Assembly: GCA_903231505.1 (NCBI GenBank)
Contig: CAFBRK010000255.1
Coordinates: 1 to 64,000, forward strand
From: Olavius algarvensis associated proteobacterium Delta 3
GTDB lineage: Bacteria > Desulfobacterota > Desulfobacteria > Desulfobacterales > CAFBRK01
Direction of reading: 5' to 3'
DNA: 64,000 nucleotides
In this document: in pieces, positions 17,967-28,100 of the stretch
How positions within the stretch are numbered: position 1 is the first letter of the stretch
How the letters are laid out: every line of letters starts with the position of its first letter
The notes under the pieces: model-generated
What the model saw: the letters and a program-made list of their open reading frames with translations, nothing else
What the model was told of the DNA's origin: nothing
Databases searched by the model: none
Translations under genes and position numbers: made by a program

Positions 17967-18854
17967 CTACTTTTTCGGATCGCTCGTCATCGGCAGGTTA
18001 AACAGGATATCGTTCTCCAGGTAAATCTGCTCCAGCTTTTCCTGGTGGGGGCGGACGTCATCCCGCTGTTTGGCGGCCAACTCCAGAACCAGGTAGCTGA
18101 TGACACCGGACATGGCGGCAATGTAGCCGATGTACGGGATGGACTGGGACGGCACCACCACTGTTCTGTGGGCAAAGGGAAGCAGCGGGCACAACGGACT
18201 GTCGGCCATGACCAGAAGGGTTTGATCGAGGCGGCGGACAAGCTTCGCCAGCCGGATGAGTTCATTCGGGTAGCGTGACGTGGCCACAATCACTATCAGT
18301 GCATCCGCAGGGGCGCTGTTGAGTCGATCGAAGACGGTGCTGTCGCTGCCTTTTAGAATGTTTACCCCCTTGCGGACTTTGGACAGGGACCAGCCGAAAT
18401 AATAGGCAAAGGTGTATGACAGCCGGGAGCCGGCGACATACACTGACGGGGCTTTCCCTAACTGATCGATAAACGTGTTCAGTGTCTCCCGGTCGATGGT
18501 CTGGTAAAGCTGACGCATATTTTCCATTTCTTCGGTCATGACCTGGCCGAGAAGATCCCCTTCCGCCCCCTTCAGGCCGGGCAGATCGACACGCTCCTGC
18601 AGGGTCATGCCGGTATTGACCAAATCCCGCAGGGCCTGAAGAAAGGTGCCATAGGTCCCATACCCCAACTGGCCGACGAAACGCACCACGGTGGCCTCAC
18701 TGACCGCGCAGGCCTTGGCCAGCTCTTTGGTGGTCATGAAGACCGCCTGTTGCGGGTGCTGCACGACATAGTTTCCCAGGATCCGTCCTTTTGGCGTCAA
18801 CGTCGGCATGTGGTCTACAATGTGCTGGACCACCGGATTGTCTACATGGTTCAT
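17967..18854 (-). CDS. RpiR-family transcriptional regulator, divergent from the sox operon
   Basis: About 295 residues. The N-terminal RpiR winged HTH (TPKGRILGNYVVQHPQQAVF, TTKELAKACAVSEATVVRFV) is followed by a SIS domain with SVYVAGSRLSYTFAYYFGWS, GSDSTVFDRL and VATSRYPNELIRLAKL. SIS domains in this family sense phosphosugars or other small ligands. A GTG at 18863 is possible; the ATG at 18854 is better placed behind AAAAGGTGG. It closely resembles the second RpiR protein at 35013 (shared GSRLSYTxAYYxGWSLxKVR and ATSRYPNELIR). It is transcribed away from soxB across an A/T-rich spacer with palindromes, so it probably controls the sox genes and itself. Effector unknown. Confidence 0.85.
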   Translation of the reverse strand: MNHVDNPVVQHIVDHMPTLTPKGRILGNYVVQHPQQAVFMTTKELAKACAVSEATVVRFVGQLGYGTYGTFLQALRDLVNTGMTLQERVDLPGLKGAEGDLLGQVMTEEMENMRQLYQTIDRETLNTFIDQLGKAPSVYVAGSRLSYTFAYYFGWSLSKVRKGVNILKGSDSTVFDRLNSAPADALIVIVATSRYPNELIRLAKLVRRLDQTLLVMADSPLCPLLPFAHRTVVVPSQSIPYIGYIAAMSGVISYLVLELAAKQRDDVRPHQEKLEQIYLENDILFNLPMTSDPKK

Positions 18855-19231
18855 ATTTGCCACCTTTTATCTATTTCTCCATCCCCAACATTGCATGAGA
18901 TTTGTTCGGTGGGTTGGTAAAAAAGACTTTAATTCAGAGTGTTATGGTGCAATGTCCGGACAATGGCATGAAAGAAACCTTTCACTTGGCTTGGATTGGC
19001 TTAAACCTGCCATATCTCATAATAAAATGATGCGGTTTGGCAAGAAAAAATCGACCTGAAATAAAATATTTCTTACATTATAAATTTTATTTGACATTAT
19101 TTCTTTCATTTAGGATAGAGGTGTGCCGCCCGGGGAGCATTCACGGCACGTGATCGATGGTTGCCAGGGCTTCCTGCCGGGCGGGTGGTTTGGAGACAAC
19201 CTCGAACATCCTGACAGCGAAAGGTGTTCTC
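18855..19231. promoter_or_regulatory. Divergent rpiR/soxB control region with palindromic sites
   Basis: An A/T-rich spacer in a GC-richer region. TGAAAG-AAAC-CTTTCA lies at 18969-18984. AATAAAATGA lies at 19021-19030 and recurs in the other rpiR region at 34645. TGAAATAAAATATTTC lies at 19057-19072, with perfect GAAATA/TATTTC arms and a 14-of-16 match at 34509. A -35-like TTGACA is at 19091-19096, upstream of soxB. Repeat C sequence occupies 18887-18955. These are candidate RpiR operators; the operator role is inference. Confidence 0.5.
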
Positions 19232-20455
19232 ATGTTCGGCAAACGCAAGCCCCTGTGGGGAACTAAAAAACGGCTCAAATCCAGCTACGATGCGGTCATC
19301 ATCGGCGGCGGTCTGCACGGTCTTGCGGCAGCGTACTATCTGGCCAAAGAACACGGTTTGACCGATGTGGCGATTCTCGAAAAGCGATACATCGGCTTTG
19401 GCGGCGCCGGCCGCAATACCGCCATCGTCCGGGCCAACCAGCGGACCCAGGAGAATGTGCCGCTTTACAAAGAGGCCCTGGACCTGTGGCCGGTCCTCAC
19501 CAAAGAGCTCAACTTCAACCTGATGTTCAACAACTGCGGCAATCTCAATCTCATGCACAGCGAGGCGGCCATGAAAGCGGCCCGGATGACCATTGCCACC
19601 GCCCAGTTTCATGGCGTGGAGAGCCATCTCATCGACGCCAAGGAAGCCAAGGCGCTGGTGCCCGCGCTGAACATTTCCGAAGACATCACCTTTCCGATCC
19701 ACGGCGCCATGTACCATCCCCCGGGCGGCATCGTCCGTCATGACGCCGTCGTGTGGGGCCTGGCCAAAGGGTGCGCCAAACACGGCGTGCACATCCACCA
19801 GCAGACCGAAGCCACCGGCATCCTATCTGCCGGCGGCAGGATCACCGGAGTCGACACCGCCCGCGGACGCATCCAGACCCCGCGGGTGCTGGTGAGCGCC
19901 GGCGGGTACAGCGCCGGTATCATGTACCACATGCTCGGCATCAAGCTGCCCATCAGTGTCCTCACCATCCAGGCCATGGTGACCCAGCCGCTCAAACCGA
20001 TTCTGGACCACGTGGTGTCCTCGGGCGCCTACCACTGCTATGCGAACCAGACGCTGAAGGGCGAAATCGCCACCGGTGCCCACATGGACCCGTGGCCCAA
20101 TTACACCACCCAGAACACGGCGCATTACATCAAACACCAGGCCGAGGCTCTGTCGGACTGGCTCCCCTGTCTGCGCGGCGTGAAATTCATGCGGATCTGG
20201 GGCGGCCTGGCGGACATGACCCCCGACATGGCCCCCGTCATGGACGGCAACGATCCCATCGATGGCCTCTACATGGACTGCGGCTGGGGATACTTCGGGT
20301 TCAAATCCTGCAGCGCCGTGGGCAAATACATGGCCGAATACATGGCCACCGGCAACTGCCCGGAGATGCTCAAACCGTTTCACCTGCGCCGTTACGAAAA
20401 CCACCGGTTGATGGGAGAGACCGCGGCATTGGTCAACTATACGCCGGACAACTAG
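19232..20455 (+). CDS. soxB: Sarcosine oxidase-type beta subunit (FAD/FMN oxidoreductase)
   Basis: 407 residues from the ATG at 19232, which has AAAGGTG upstream; the longer frame to 19157 adds a non-conserved stretch. It has an N-terminal Rossmann FAD site (AVIIGGGLHGLAAAYYLA), then KRYIGFGGAGRNTAIVRANQ. His170 in GGIVRHDAVVWG aligns with the histidine that carries covalent FMN in heterotetrameric sarcosine oxidases. The C-terminal FAD-binding segment is DCGWGYFGFKSCSAVGKYMA. The subunit demethylates sarcosine (or dimethylglycine) to glycine and a one-carbon unit. First gene of soxB-soxD-soxA-soxG. In a presumed anaerobe it more likely acts as a dehydrogenase passing electrons to a carrier; that is inference. 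Confidence 0.88.
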   Translation: MFGKRKPLWGTKKRLKSSYDAVIIGGGLHGLAAAYYLAKEHGLTDVAILEKRYIGFGGAGRNTAIVRANQRTQENVPLYKEALDLWPVLTKELNFNLMFNNCGNLNLMHSEAAMKAARMTIATAQFHGVESHLIDAKEAKALVPALNISEDITFPIHGAMYHPPGGIVRHDAVVWGLAKGCAKHGVHIHQQTEATGILSAGGRITGVDTARGRIQTPRVLVSAGGYSAGIMYHMLGIKLPISVLTIQAMVTQPLKPILDHVVSSGAYHCYANQTLKGEIATGAHMDPWPNYTTQNTAHYIKHQAEALSDWLPCLRGVKFMRIWGGLADMTPDMAPVMDGNDPIDGLYMDCGWGYFGFKSCSAVGKYMAEYMATGNCPEMLKPFHLRRYENHRLMGETAALVNYTPDN

Positions 20456-20472
20456 CCCAAGGAGATAACATC

Positions 20473-20742
20473 ATGGCGTTGACACTTACGTGCCCCGTCT
20501 GCGGCAAACGCAACGGCTACGAGTTCCGATACGGCGGTGAAGACAAAGGACCCCGGCCGGCAGAGGAGGGTCTGACACCCCGGGCCTGGTGCGACTATGT
20601 CCATATGAACACCTGTACGGTCGGGATCCAGAAGGAGTGGTGGTGCCATCGCGACGGGTGCGGGGCCTGGTTCACCACCTTCCGCGACACCACCAAAAAC
20701 CTCGAAGTAAAACCACCGGAGGCCGAAAATGGACAGGCTTAA
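20473..20742 (+). CDS. soxD: Sarcosine oxidase-type delta subunit (zinc-binding)
   Basis: 89 residues with the delta-subunit signature: CPVCGKRNGYEFRYGGEDKG near the N-terminus, then PRAWCDYVHMNTCTVGIQKE, WWCHRDGCGAWF and RDTTKNLE. The Cys and His residues form the structural zinc site that helps hold the heterotetramer together. AAGGAGATA lies upstream of the ATG, 17 bases after the soxB stop, and the 3' end overlaps the start of soxA by 14 bases, so the genes are translationally linked. Length is close to the family norm. The extra Cys in AWCDYVHMNTC are not usual in aerobic homologues and might add a metal ligand. Confidence 0.9.
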   Translation: MALTLTCPVCGKRNGYEFRYGGEDKGPRPAEEGLTPRAWCDYVHMNTCTVGIQKEWWCHRDGCGAWFTTFRDTTKNLEVKPPEAENGQA

Positions 20743-23644
20743 GCAACTCCCCACCCTCCGGATCAACACGGATGAACCGTTGACTCTGAAATACAGGAGA
20801 AAAACCTATCGCGGGGCGGCCGGAGATACCGTGGCAACGGCACTGTATGCCGGCGGTGTCCGGATATTCGGCCGCAGTCTGAAGTATCACCGCCCTCGGG
20901 GGCTTTACAGCCTCGACGGCGAGTGCAGCAACACGTGCATGGCGGTGGACGGCATCCCCAACGTCCGCACTGAAAACACACTGCTCAAAGACGGCATGGT
21001 CGTCGATGCGCAGAATGTAAAGGGATCGGCGAACTTCGACTGGCTCGGGTTCATCGATAAACTCGACTGGATGATGCCGGCCGGATTCTATTACAAAACC
21101 ATGCACAAGCCGGCGGCCGTGTGGCCGGTGGCCATGAAGCAAATCCGAAAGGCCGCCGGACTGGGGGTGATTTCCCCCGACGATGAGATGAAGGGCCGCT
21201 ATGACGAGCAATACCTGACGGCGGAAGTCACGGTTATCGGCGGCGGCCCCGCCGGAATGGCCGCGGCCCTTGCGGCCGCCGAGTCCGGGCATCGGGTGGT
21301 CCTGCTGGAATCACGCCCCCATCTGGGCGGGTGCTTCGACTATCGCGTCACCACCAACGGCCAGGGCACGCACCTTTACGAGCGGGCCCGGGAGCTGGCC
21401 GAACAAGTAAAACAGACCGCCAACATCCGGCGCTTCGAGCACGCCGCCATGGTGGGGGCGTACAACAACAATCTGATTACCGCATTCCAGGTGGGCAAAG
21501 CGGGCGACGGGTTCACCGAGCGCTACATCGAGATCCGCTCAGCCAGCGTCGTTGTGGCCACCGGCTGCATCGAACGCCCCCTGCTCTTCGAGCACAACGA
21601 ACGCCCCGGTGTCATGCAGGTGGGCTGTGCCCACCGCCTCGCCCGCACTTACGGTATCCTGCCGGGCAAGGAAGCGGTGTTTTCGGTGGGACACGACCTG
21701 GGCCTGGAGGCGGCCGTCGACCTCTCCGATCTCGGGGTGAAGATCGCCTGCGTGGCCGACATCCGTGAGGACGGCCAGCGTCCCGACCTGCTGGAGGCCC
21801 TCGCCGAGCGTGACATTCCGGTGCTCGGAGGTTGGGTGGCGACCCACGCCCACGGCGGCAAAACCGTGAAGAAAGCCACCCTCTCCACCGTGGAGGGCAC
21901 TGTCCGGCGACAATTTCCCTGCGACTTGCTGGTGGCCTCGGCCGGTCTGACACCGGTGAGCGGTCCCTTTATCCTGGCCCAGGCCGGGATGGGCTACGAT
22001 CGTCGGACCGGTTATTTTCTACCCACCGGATTGCCCGAAAAGATGTTCCCCGCCGGACGGATCACCGGCATCAACGACCCCGATGCCATCGAAGCATCGG
22101 GCCGCCTGGCCGGCCTGGAGGCGGCGGCGGCCGCGGGCGCTGATGTGACTCAGGCGGCTGCCGCGGCCCGTCAGGCCGTCGCGGCGCTTCCCGGCCCCGA
22201 ACGGGGCTGCAAACTGGTCACCGCTCCGGTGAAAGGCCGCAAGAGTTTTATCTGCTTCGATGAAGACGCCACCGTCAAATCGGTGAAACAGGCCATCGAC
22301 GCGGGGTTTGATGTTCCGGAGCTGGTCAAACGGTATGCCGCAGTGGGGCTGGGGCCCGGCCAAAGCGGTATCCCCGGTCACAATCTTCCCCTGTTTGTGG
22401 CGAAATACACCGCCTCCACGGGCACGCCGAAACCCACCACGGTGCGGCCCCCGCTGGTGCCGACATATATTGCCACCTATGCCGGCTACAACCACCACAT
22501 GTTCAAGCGCACCCCGCTGCACGATTCCCAGAAGGCCGACGGTGGCATTTTCCGCAACATCGGCGTCTGGCAGCGGGCCCGCTATTTCAGCGAAGATTTC
22601 GACTGCAAGGAAGAAATCCTCAACGTGCGCAATAACGTCGGCATGCTGGACGGTTCCACCCTGGGCAAGTTCCGCATCCACGGTCCCGATGCCCTCAAGG
22701 CCCTGCAGCGGGTGTACGTCTCGGACATGAGCAAGGTCACGGAAGGCCGCATCAAATACTCGGCCATGTGCAACGACGATGGCTGCGTTATCGACGACGG
22801 CGTGGTGACCAAGCTGGGAGAGAACGACTACTGCTTCACCACGTCCACAGGTCGGGCCGGGCAGGCGTCGGAATGGATCCGCTACCACACCCGTTTCGAC
22901 AACTGGGACTTTCACATTGTCAATCTCACCGATTCCATGGGGGTCATCAATCTCTCGGGGCCCAACGCCCGGAAGGTGCTGGCCAAGGCGGTCAATATCG
23001 ACGTCTCCAACGAGGCCTTTCCCTTTTCCGGCTATCGGGAGTTTTTCATCCGGGAGACGATCCCTGTTCGCGCGATGCGCCTGGGGTTTGTCGGCGAACT
23101 TTCCTACGAGCTTCACGTACCCGCATCATACATGCAGACGGTATGGGACATGCTCAAGGAGGCGGGCGCCGAATTCGGCATCCGAAATTTCGGTGTCGAA
23201 ACGCAGAACGTGCTCCGCATGGAAAAGTGCCACATCATCCTCGGCCAGGAATCCGAGCAGCGCACGAACCTGCTGGATGTCGGCCTCGGGTTCTTGTGGG
23301 ACCGCACCAAATCAGACGCCAAGACAGTGGGGGCCGTGGCCCTGCGCCAGGCCGAAAACGATCCCGGCCGTTTGACCCTGGTGGGCATCCGCATGGCGGA
23401 CGACACCCGGGCCGCCCGGGACGGCGCCATCATCGTCGATACCAAGGTCCGCGGTTATGTGGCTACCATGCGAAAGAGTTTTACTACCGGCGAAGCCGTT
23501 GGGATGGCTCTGGTGGAATCCCAACTGGCCGGTATCGATACCCGGCTGCAGATATTCGAGGACGAATGCAACGGCGAACTCCTGGATGCCCGGGTCGTTC
23601 CCATGCCCTTTTATGATCCCGAGGGTGAACGGATGAAATTATAG
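20729..23644 (+). CDS. soxA: Sarcosine oxidase-type alpha subunit
   Basis: 971 residues. The N-terminal Fer2_4-like domain (about 15-95) includes RGAAGDTVATALYAGGVRIF and GRSLKYHRPRGLY, with Cys66 and Cys70. An NAD/FAD-binding disulfide-reductase-like domain begins at VTVIGGGPAGMAAALAAA (168-185). From about residue 590 a GcvT-type tetrahydrofolate-binding domain follows, where the formaldehyde-level carbon is transferred to THF to give methylene-THF. GGAGG precedes the ATG. It overlaps soxD. The order soxB-soxD-soxA and the length match heterotetrameric sarcosine oxidase. The native electron acceptor in this organism cannot be read from sequence. Confidence 0.9.
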   Translation: MDRLKQLPTLRINTDEPLTLKYRRKTYRGAAGDTVATALYAGGVRIFGRSLKYHRPRGLYSLDGECSNTCMAVDGIPNVRTENTLLKDGMVVDAQNVKGSANFDWLGFIDKLDWMMPAGFYYKTMHKPAAVWPVAMKQIRKAAGLGVISPDDEMKGRYDEQYLTAEVTVIGGGPAGMAAALAAAESGHRVVLLESRPHLGGCFDYRVTTNGQGTHLYERARELAEQVKQTANIRRFEHAAMVGAYNNNLITAFQVGKAGDGFTERYIEIRSASVVVATGCIERPLLFEHNERPGVMQVGCAHRLARTYGILPGKEAVFSVGHDLGLEAAVDLSDLGVKIACVADIREDGQRPDLLEALAERDIPVLGGWVATHAHGGKTVKKATLSTVEGTVRRQFPCDLLVASAGLTPVSGPFILAQAGMGYDRRTGYFLPTGLPEKMFPAGRITGINDPDAIEASGRLAGLEAAAAAGADVTQAAAAARQAVAALPGPERGCKLVTAPVKGRKSFICFDEDATVKSVKQAIDAGFDVPELVKRYAAVGLGPGQSGIPGHNLPLFVAKYTASTGTPKPTTVRPPLVPTYIATYAGYNHHMFKRTPLHDSQKADGGIFRNIGVWQRARYFSEDFDCKEEILNVRNNVGMLDGSTLGKFRIHGPDALKALQRVYVSDMSKVTEGRIKYSAMCNDDGCVIDDGVVTKLGENDYCFTTSTGRAGQASEWIRYHTRFDNWDFHIVNLTDSMGVINLSGPNARKVLAKAVNIDVSNEAFPFSGYREFFIRETIPVRAMRLGFVGELSYELHVPASYMQTVWDMLKEAGAEFGIRNFGVETQNVLRMEKCHIILGQESEQRTNLLDVGLGFLWDRTKSDAKTVGAVALRQAENDPGRLTLVGIRMADDTRAARDGAIIVDTKVRGYVATMRKSFTTGEAVGMALVESQLAGIDTRLQIFEDECNGELLDARVVPMPFYDPEGERMKL

Positions 23645-23649
23645 CTCGA

Positions 23650-23886
23650 ACACTGCATGAGATCTTTTCAGCGATTTGCATAAAAAGAACGGGCCTATAA
23701 CCTAACTCAAGGATGTTGCAATCGGCCACTCCATCCCCCCCACCGATCCTCCCCCATCAAGGGGGAGGACTTTTTTTCTCCCTCCCTTGGTGGGAGGGAG
23801 TTAGAGGGCGGGGGTATGATCGGCTTATTCCTTATTTTTGCTCATAGGCCCGAAAAAGAATAACATCGTGGTGCAATGTCCGAGAT
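23650..23886. repeat. Repeat C interrupted by repeat B
   Basis: ACTGCATGAGATCTTTTCAG opens a repeat whose other end, TGGTGCAATGTCCG at about 23867, matches 18942. In the copy at 18887 the two ends are only about 60 bases apart. Here the GC-rich repeat B (23724-23820, CCTCCCCCATCAAGGGGGAG) sits between them, so B seems to have inserted into C. The compound element separates soxA from soxG. Confidence 0.55.
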
Positions 23887-23912
23887 AGACATTCCCAAAA
23901 AAGGAAACCATC

Positions 23913-24551
23913 ATGGCTGAATTCAAACGACAATCACCAGTAAGATTCACCGCCAGCCCTATCGAGACGGAAGAACGGGACCACTGGACGGTGGCCCTGG
24001 AATACGAAAATGAAGGCCACGGCCCCTGGATTGGCGACCTGGCCCATAAAGCCCGGTGGGATCTCCAGGACGGTGGACTTGAGGACATCACCCCCTGCGA
24101 TCTGATCATACCCGAAATACCCGGTCAGTGTACGTTTTCCGGCGATATGCTGATCAACCGCATGAACCGCACCCAGGCATCGATCTATCATCTCGGGTCG
24201 GAAGCGCCGCCGATACCCGATTTTCAGGGCTATACGGATGTCAGCGAATCCTCGGTATTTCTGGCCCTGTTCGGACCCAACATCTTCTCTGTGGCCGAAA
24301 AACTGACCCGCTTGGACTTCATGGAGCCGGGCAACACCGCGCCGTTTCTGCTCCAAGGCCCTTTTTGCCACGTGCCCTGCCAGATTGTCGTCCTGGATAG
24401 CGGTGTCGACGGAGGGTTTTTGTTGACCTGCAGCCGGGGTTATGGGGACAGCATGGTTCATGCCATTCTGGAAGCCGGCGCCGAAATCGGTTTACGGCCG
24501 GCAGGGGAAAAGCGGTTTGGTTCGTGGATAGCGGCGCTCAATAGGGAATGA
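23913..24551 (+). CDS. soxG: Sarcosine oxidase-type gamma subunit
   Basis: 212 residues. It resembles the gamma subunit, itself a relative of the GcvT fold: SVFLALFGPNIFSVAEKLTR, then NTAPFLLQGPFCHVPCQIVV and a C-terminal GGFLLTCSRGYGDSMVHAIL. In the holoenzyme gamma packs against alpha. AAGGAAACCATC precedes the ATG. It lies 268 bases after soxA because of a nested repeat insertion, which may reduce co-transcription. Sequence is more divergent than the other subunits and the protein is slightly longer than many homologues, so the assignment rests partly on position. Confidence 0.78.
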   Translation: MAEFKRQSPVRFTASPIETEERDHWTVALEYENEGHGPWIGDLAHKARWDLQDGGLEDITPCDLIIPEIPGQCTFSGDMLINRMNRTQASIYHLGSEAPPIPDFQGYTDVSESSVFLALFGPNIFSVAEKLTRLDFMEPGNTAPFLLQGPFCHVPCQIVVLDSGVDGGFLLTCSRGYGDSMVHAILEAGAEIGLRPAGEKRFGSWIAALNRE

Positions 24552-24607
24552 CAATCTTCCGTTCCGATGGGTTTGGAAAAAAGAGTTACCGAATTGGGAG
24601 AAAAATC

Positions 24608-24752
24608 CACCGCGGAGGCGCAAAGCGCGCAGAGAAGATCCCTGATTTTTCCAGAATCCCTGAGAGGGGGATTCTGGAAAAGAGCTCCCTCACAAATGCA
24701 GGAGTAATCTGTATTCTCAGTTATAGAGCAATTGCCAAAAATATGTTCCGTT
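24608..24752. repeat. MITE-like repeat A, copy 2 (one-ended), joined to repeat F
   Basis: It starts ACCGCGGAGGCGCAAAGCGC and contains the same hairpin as copy 1 (CAGAATCCC...GGGATTCTG) plus the flank TGCAGGAGTAAT. The far inverted end is missing. It runs into ATTGCCAAAAATATGTTCCG at 24731-24750, the reverse complement of repeat F. Confidence 0.6.
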
Positions 24753-24825
24753 TAAGTAAAGCGTGTTTCAGTCAACACAACACCGTGTTGAGAGAATGCG
24801 CACTGATAGATGCTCGGCGTCGGGA

Positions 24826-24906
24826 TCGCTATCGGTATCGGAATCGAGACAGGCCGGTTATCTTCGAAGTCGATACCGATTCCGAACCCGATACCGATTC
24901 CGATGA
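24826..24906. repeat. Repeat D: TATCGGAATCG-type palindromic repeat, copy 1
   Basis: ATCGGTATCGGAATCGAGAC on one side and GTCGATACCGATTCCGAACC on the other can fold back on each other. A close relative lies at 46776-46848. The region 24552-25111 holds only repeats (A, D, and C at about 24975-25000) and no gene. Confidence 0.6.
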
Positions 24907-25111
24907 CTCCGGTGCATTGGCATTCGTATACCGTCTCTCAATCGGAAAGGAATTCTGACAAAGGCTATACCCTGAACATTGCAATAGGTTTTTTCAGCGG
25001 TTGGGTAAGAAAAAAATTGATTTCGGAGTGCGGTAATATGTTTCGATAGGAGGGGATATCCGGAGTCCAGATTTTTTCAATGCAAGCGGAATTCCGGCAA
25101 TGGCTATGGTC

Positions 25112-28100
25112 TCAGAAAGCTTGCCGCGTCGCACTGGCCATTGCCATCACCACCAGGTTCAGACAGTACGGCAGCTGGAGTCCGGACACGGAAAGAACCT
25201 TCTGACCAGATGGAATACCCGGTAATAAAATTACGTCGCTAATGGGAAACTTGAATATATCGGCCTCCTTAAGTGCACTTTCAAATGCTGCCTGGGAAAG
25301 AACGATCATTCGCGGATATCGACAACCAAAGGTGGCCAGTTCATCGACGGCTTGATGAAAATACATGCTACTGGTCGTATCCAGGATGATCAGATTGTCT
25401 TCCATCGTTTGGTAGTCCGGTTGTAAAATCGGCAGGTACCAACTTTCTTCTGCGAAAAACGGCCGTTGAGGGTCCTTGTGCAAGGACATCATACGTTGAT
25501 TTAAAAACGCATCAATGTGGTTCCCATCGAGATAGGTTTTTTCCCATTCCAACACCCTGGACGTGCCGTATCGAGACGACATGATATCCCGTGATTCAAG
25601 CTTTATAAACTTGTGCTCCACCCGGGGATCGACGGTTACCAGTGGACCATGGGCACTATGACCGTAAGGGTGGTGTTCCAAAATGACCGGGCTGAATTGA
25701 TCGAAGCATTCCACCCAGGCGAGACCGGTGCCGTTCGGCGGTCCGATGAAAAATGCCGTTGTGTAGGCAGTATTGGCTGTTATGGCCCTGCGGATGTCGT
25801 GGAGGAGGTCCGCATTATTCAGGACCGAGAGAATTATCTGGGCACTCATCTGAACATGCCTTCCCACCACGGCGGCCTTATCCGGTGCAACCGTTCCCCA
25901 AACCCGGATAAGCAATTCATTCATTCGACTGTACAGCAGATCAACGTTATGAAAGCCGGAAACCGCGGTATCGCTGAAAAGGCCGATGCAATTATCGCTT
26001 CCGGATAAAAACGCTCCGGAAGCCTCGGGTCCCACCCAAACAAAGGGAGCGTTTGTATTCGCCAAAAGCATGTCCAGGATTCCAACGGATGGAGGCGCTG
26101 CTGCCGCAATGATCAACAGTGCCCCGTCGGGAACATGCGCTGCTACCTCCCAGGGGGTCATCACAGAAAAAGGCAGTTCGATGAGAGTCCGCCATTGGTC
26201 GGTGACCACTCTCACTGCAGCTTCTGCACTTCGGTCCAACGGTACCGATACAATCTCCTCAATATCGGACGTGTCGGAAAACAGGATACCGTGAAGGCGT
26301 TCCGCCGCATCGGCATCAAGGCCTTCCAACCGGCTGAATCCCCTCACCGGCCGGGCCATCGATTCCGATAGCCGGCGCATGTTTCGATAGTACAGGCGTT
26401 CCGTGTCATTGAGAGCGCAATCTTCCCATTCACTCTTCTTTCCGGCCCTTTCAATAACTGTTTCTGTTGGCGAGCTCGCCTGATTCACCTCTTGTAACAT
26501 TTCTACCCGCTCAACCGGCGTATGATGATTCATCTTCAGGCTGCGGCTGACGGTGAGGGATTTTGCCCGGTTTCGAGGTGGAACACCGATTTCACGCCCT
26601 CGAGCAAGTCCGAAGTAAAAGGCAAACTGATAGTAAAAGACAAGGTTCACGAAAGGCTGCAAATCCTCCCCCAGACGCTTCAGATAAATGCTGTTTCCAT
26701 CGCTGTATCTGTCCACCAGCTCCTGTTGACGATGGGAAATGCTGACGGCTAAAAATTTCATCCTACGATGATGAAGCTTCTCCATGATGGCCACGGCTTC
26801 ATCAAGACGTCGCTCACAGGTGGCATTGACAATGACCAGCGACCCTGTCGGGGATTCATTTTCGATAAACGGCAACGCTTCACTATAATCAAGTGTTTTG
26901 CCGATGGCGGACCAGCTGTTTTCTTCCAATTTCAAGGCAATTTCCTGACCTGCCCCGCTGGACTGTTGAGCATCGATGACAACCGCGGCCGGACCATCGG
27001 CATAGCGTCGCGCAAGCTCCTCGGAAACCGCTTTCAGGTTTTCGTCCCGCAGCACCTCTTCGATAACTGTCGGTATATATTTTAAATTCTCCATCGCCCA
27101 CTGAGCATCGGTCCGCCGGCCTTTGACCGCAGCCAGCCATGTGCAGAACAGCTCCAGGCAGAAAAGCATGCAGATCGTGCTCTTTACACCGGAAACGGTC
27201 ACCTCCTCGCCACTGAGAATCGGTACGACGCCACCGCTTTTGTAGGCGATCAGAGCCATATCGGCGAATGTTTTCTCGGTGATGCCCACCATGATCACGT
27301 TCAGATCCAGCAATTGCCTGGCGGTCTTGACCATATCTGCCGTGGTCGAAGACCAGCTCAGCAACAGAACCAGGTCCTTTTCAGGGACAATCACGCTGGA
27401 CAGGTCCTCTGTTTCTCCCGGCCGGAGCAGAAGGATATCCGTTTCCGGCAGTAGGGATCGGATGAAGGGCTGGGCGATCCAGCCCATATTGTATGAACTG
27501 CCGGTCCCTATGAGAACAATCCGTTTCAGGGCGCCGAAGGTACGGCCGAACCGACGGCGCAACAGTTTGGATCGAATCCCGAAATCCAACAGTCTATCGG
27601 TATCGGTTTGATAGAACCGGAGAATCTCATTCAATCGTTCCGGAATTTCGGATAAATGGGTCTCGTAAAATGACCTTTGGAAATCCTTACGAAATTGGAC
27701 CGGATTCAGTAACGTGATAAACGGTTCGATCCCGGTCAGGGGGCGACCGTCGAAATCGGTGAGGGACAATCTGCGGCTGAGGCTATCCTCTGCCAACACC
27801 GATTCGATACATGCAAACAGCCTCTCTCCTTCCAGGGGGTAAACGGCAACCCTGAATGCTTCCAGGAAGGCTTCCTTCTCTTCACGGAGCTTGGACTCGA
27901 GAGCCTCAAACTTGTCCGGGGACGCGTTATCGGAATCCAGCAATGCTGTCGCGGCTTTGAATTCGGTCTCTTTTTCCTGAAATTCCCGCGTCTTCTCCTG
28001 GATGAGTTCCTGGGGAAATAGCCCCATGGCCGCATTGATGTCGGAAACCACCATAAAATCATCATTGTCCAGACGATGGACGACATACACCGGCCGGTTG

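Noticed and set aside
20291-20320. tRNA T-loop-like GGTTCAAATCC
   Set aside because: It lies inside the soxB coding frame with no acceptor stem or anticodon arm around it.
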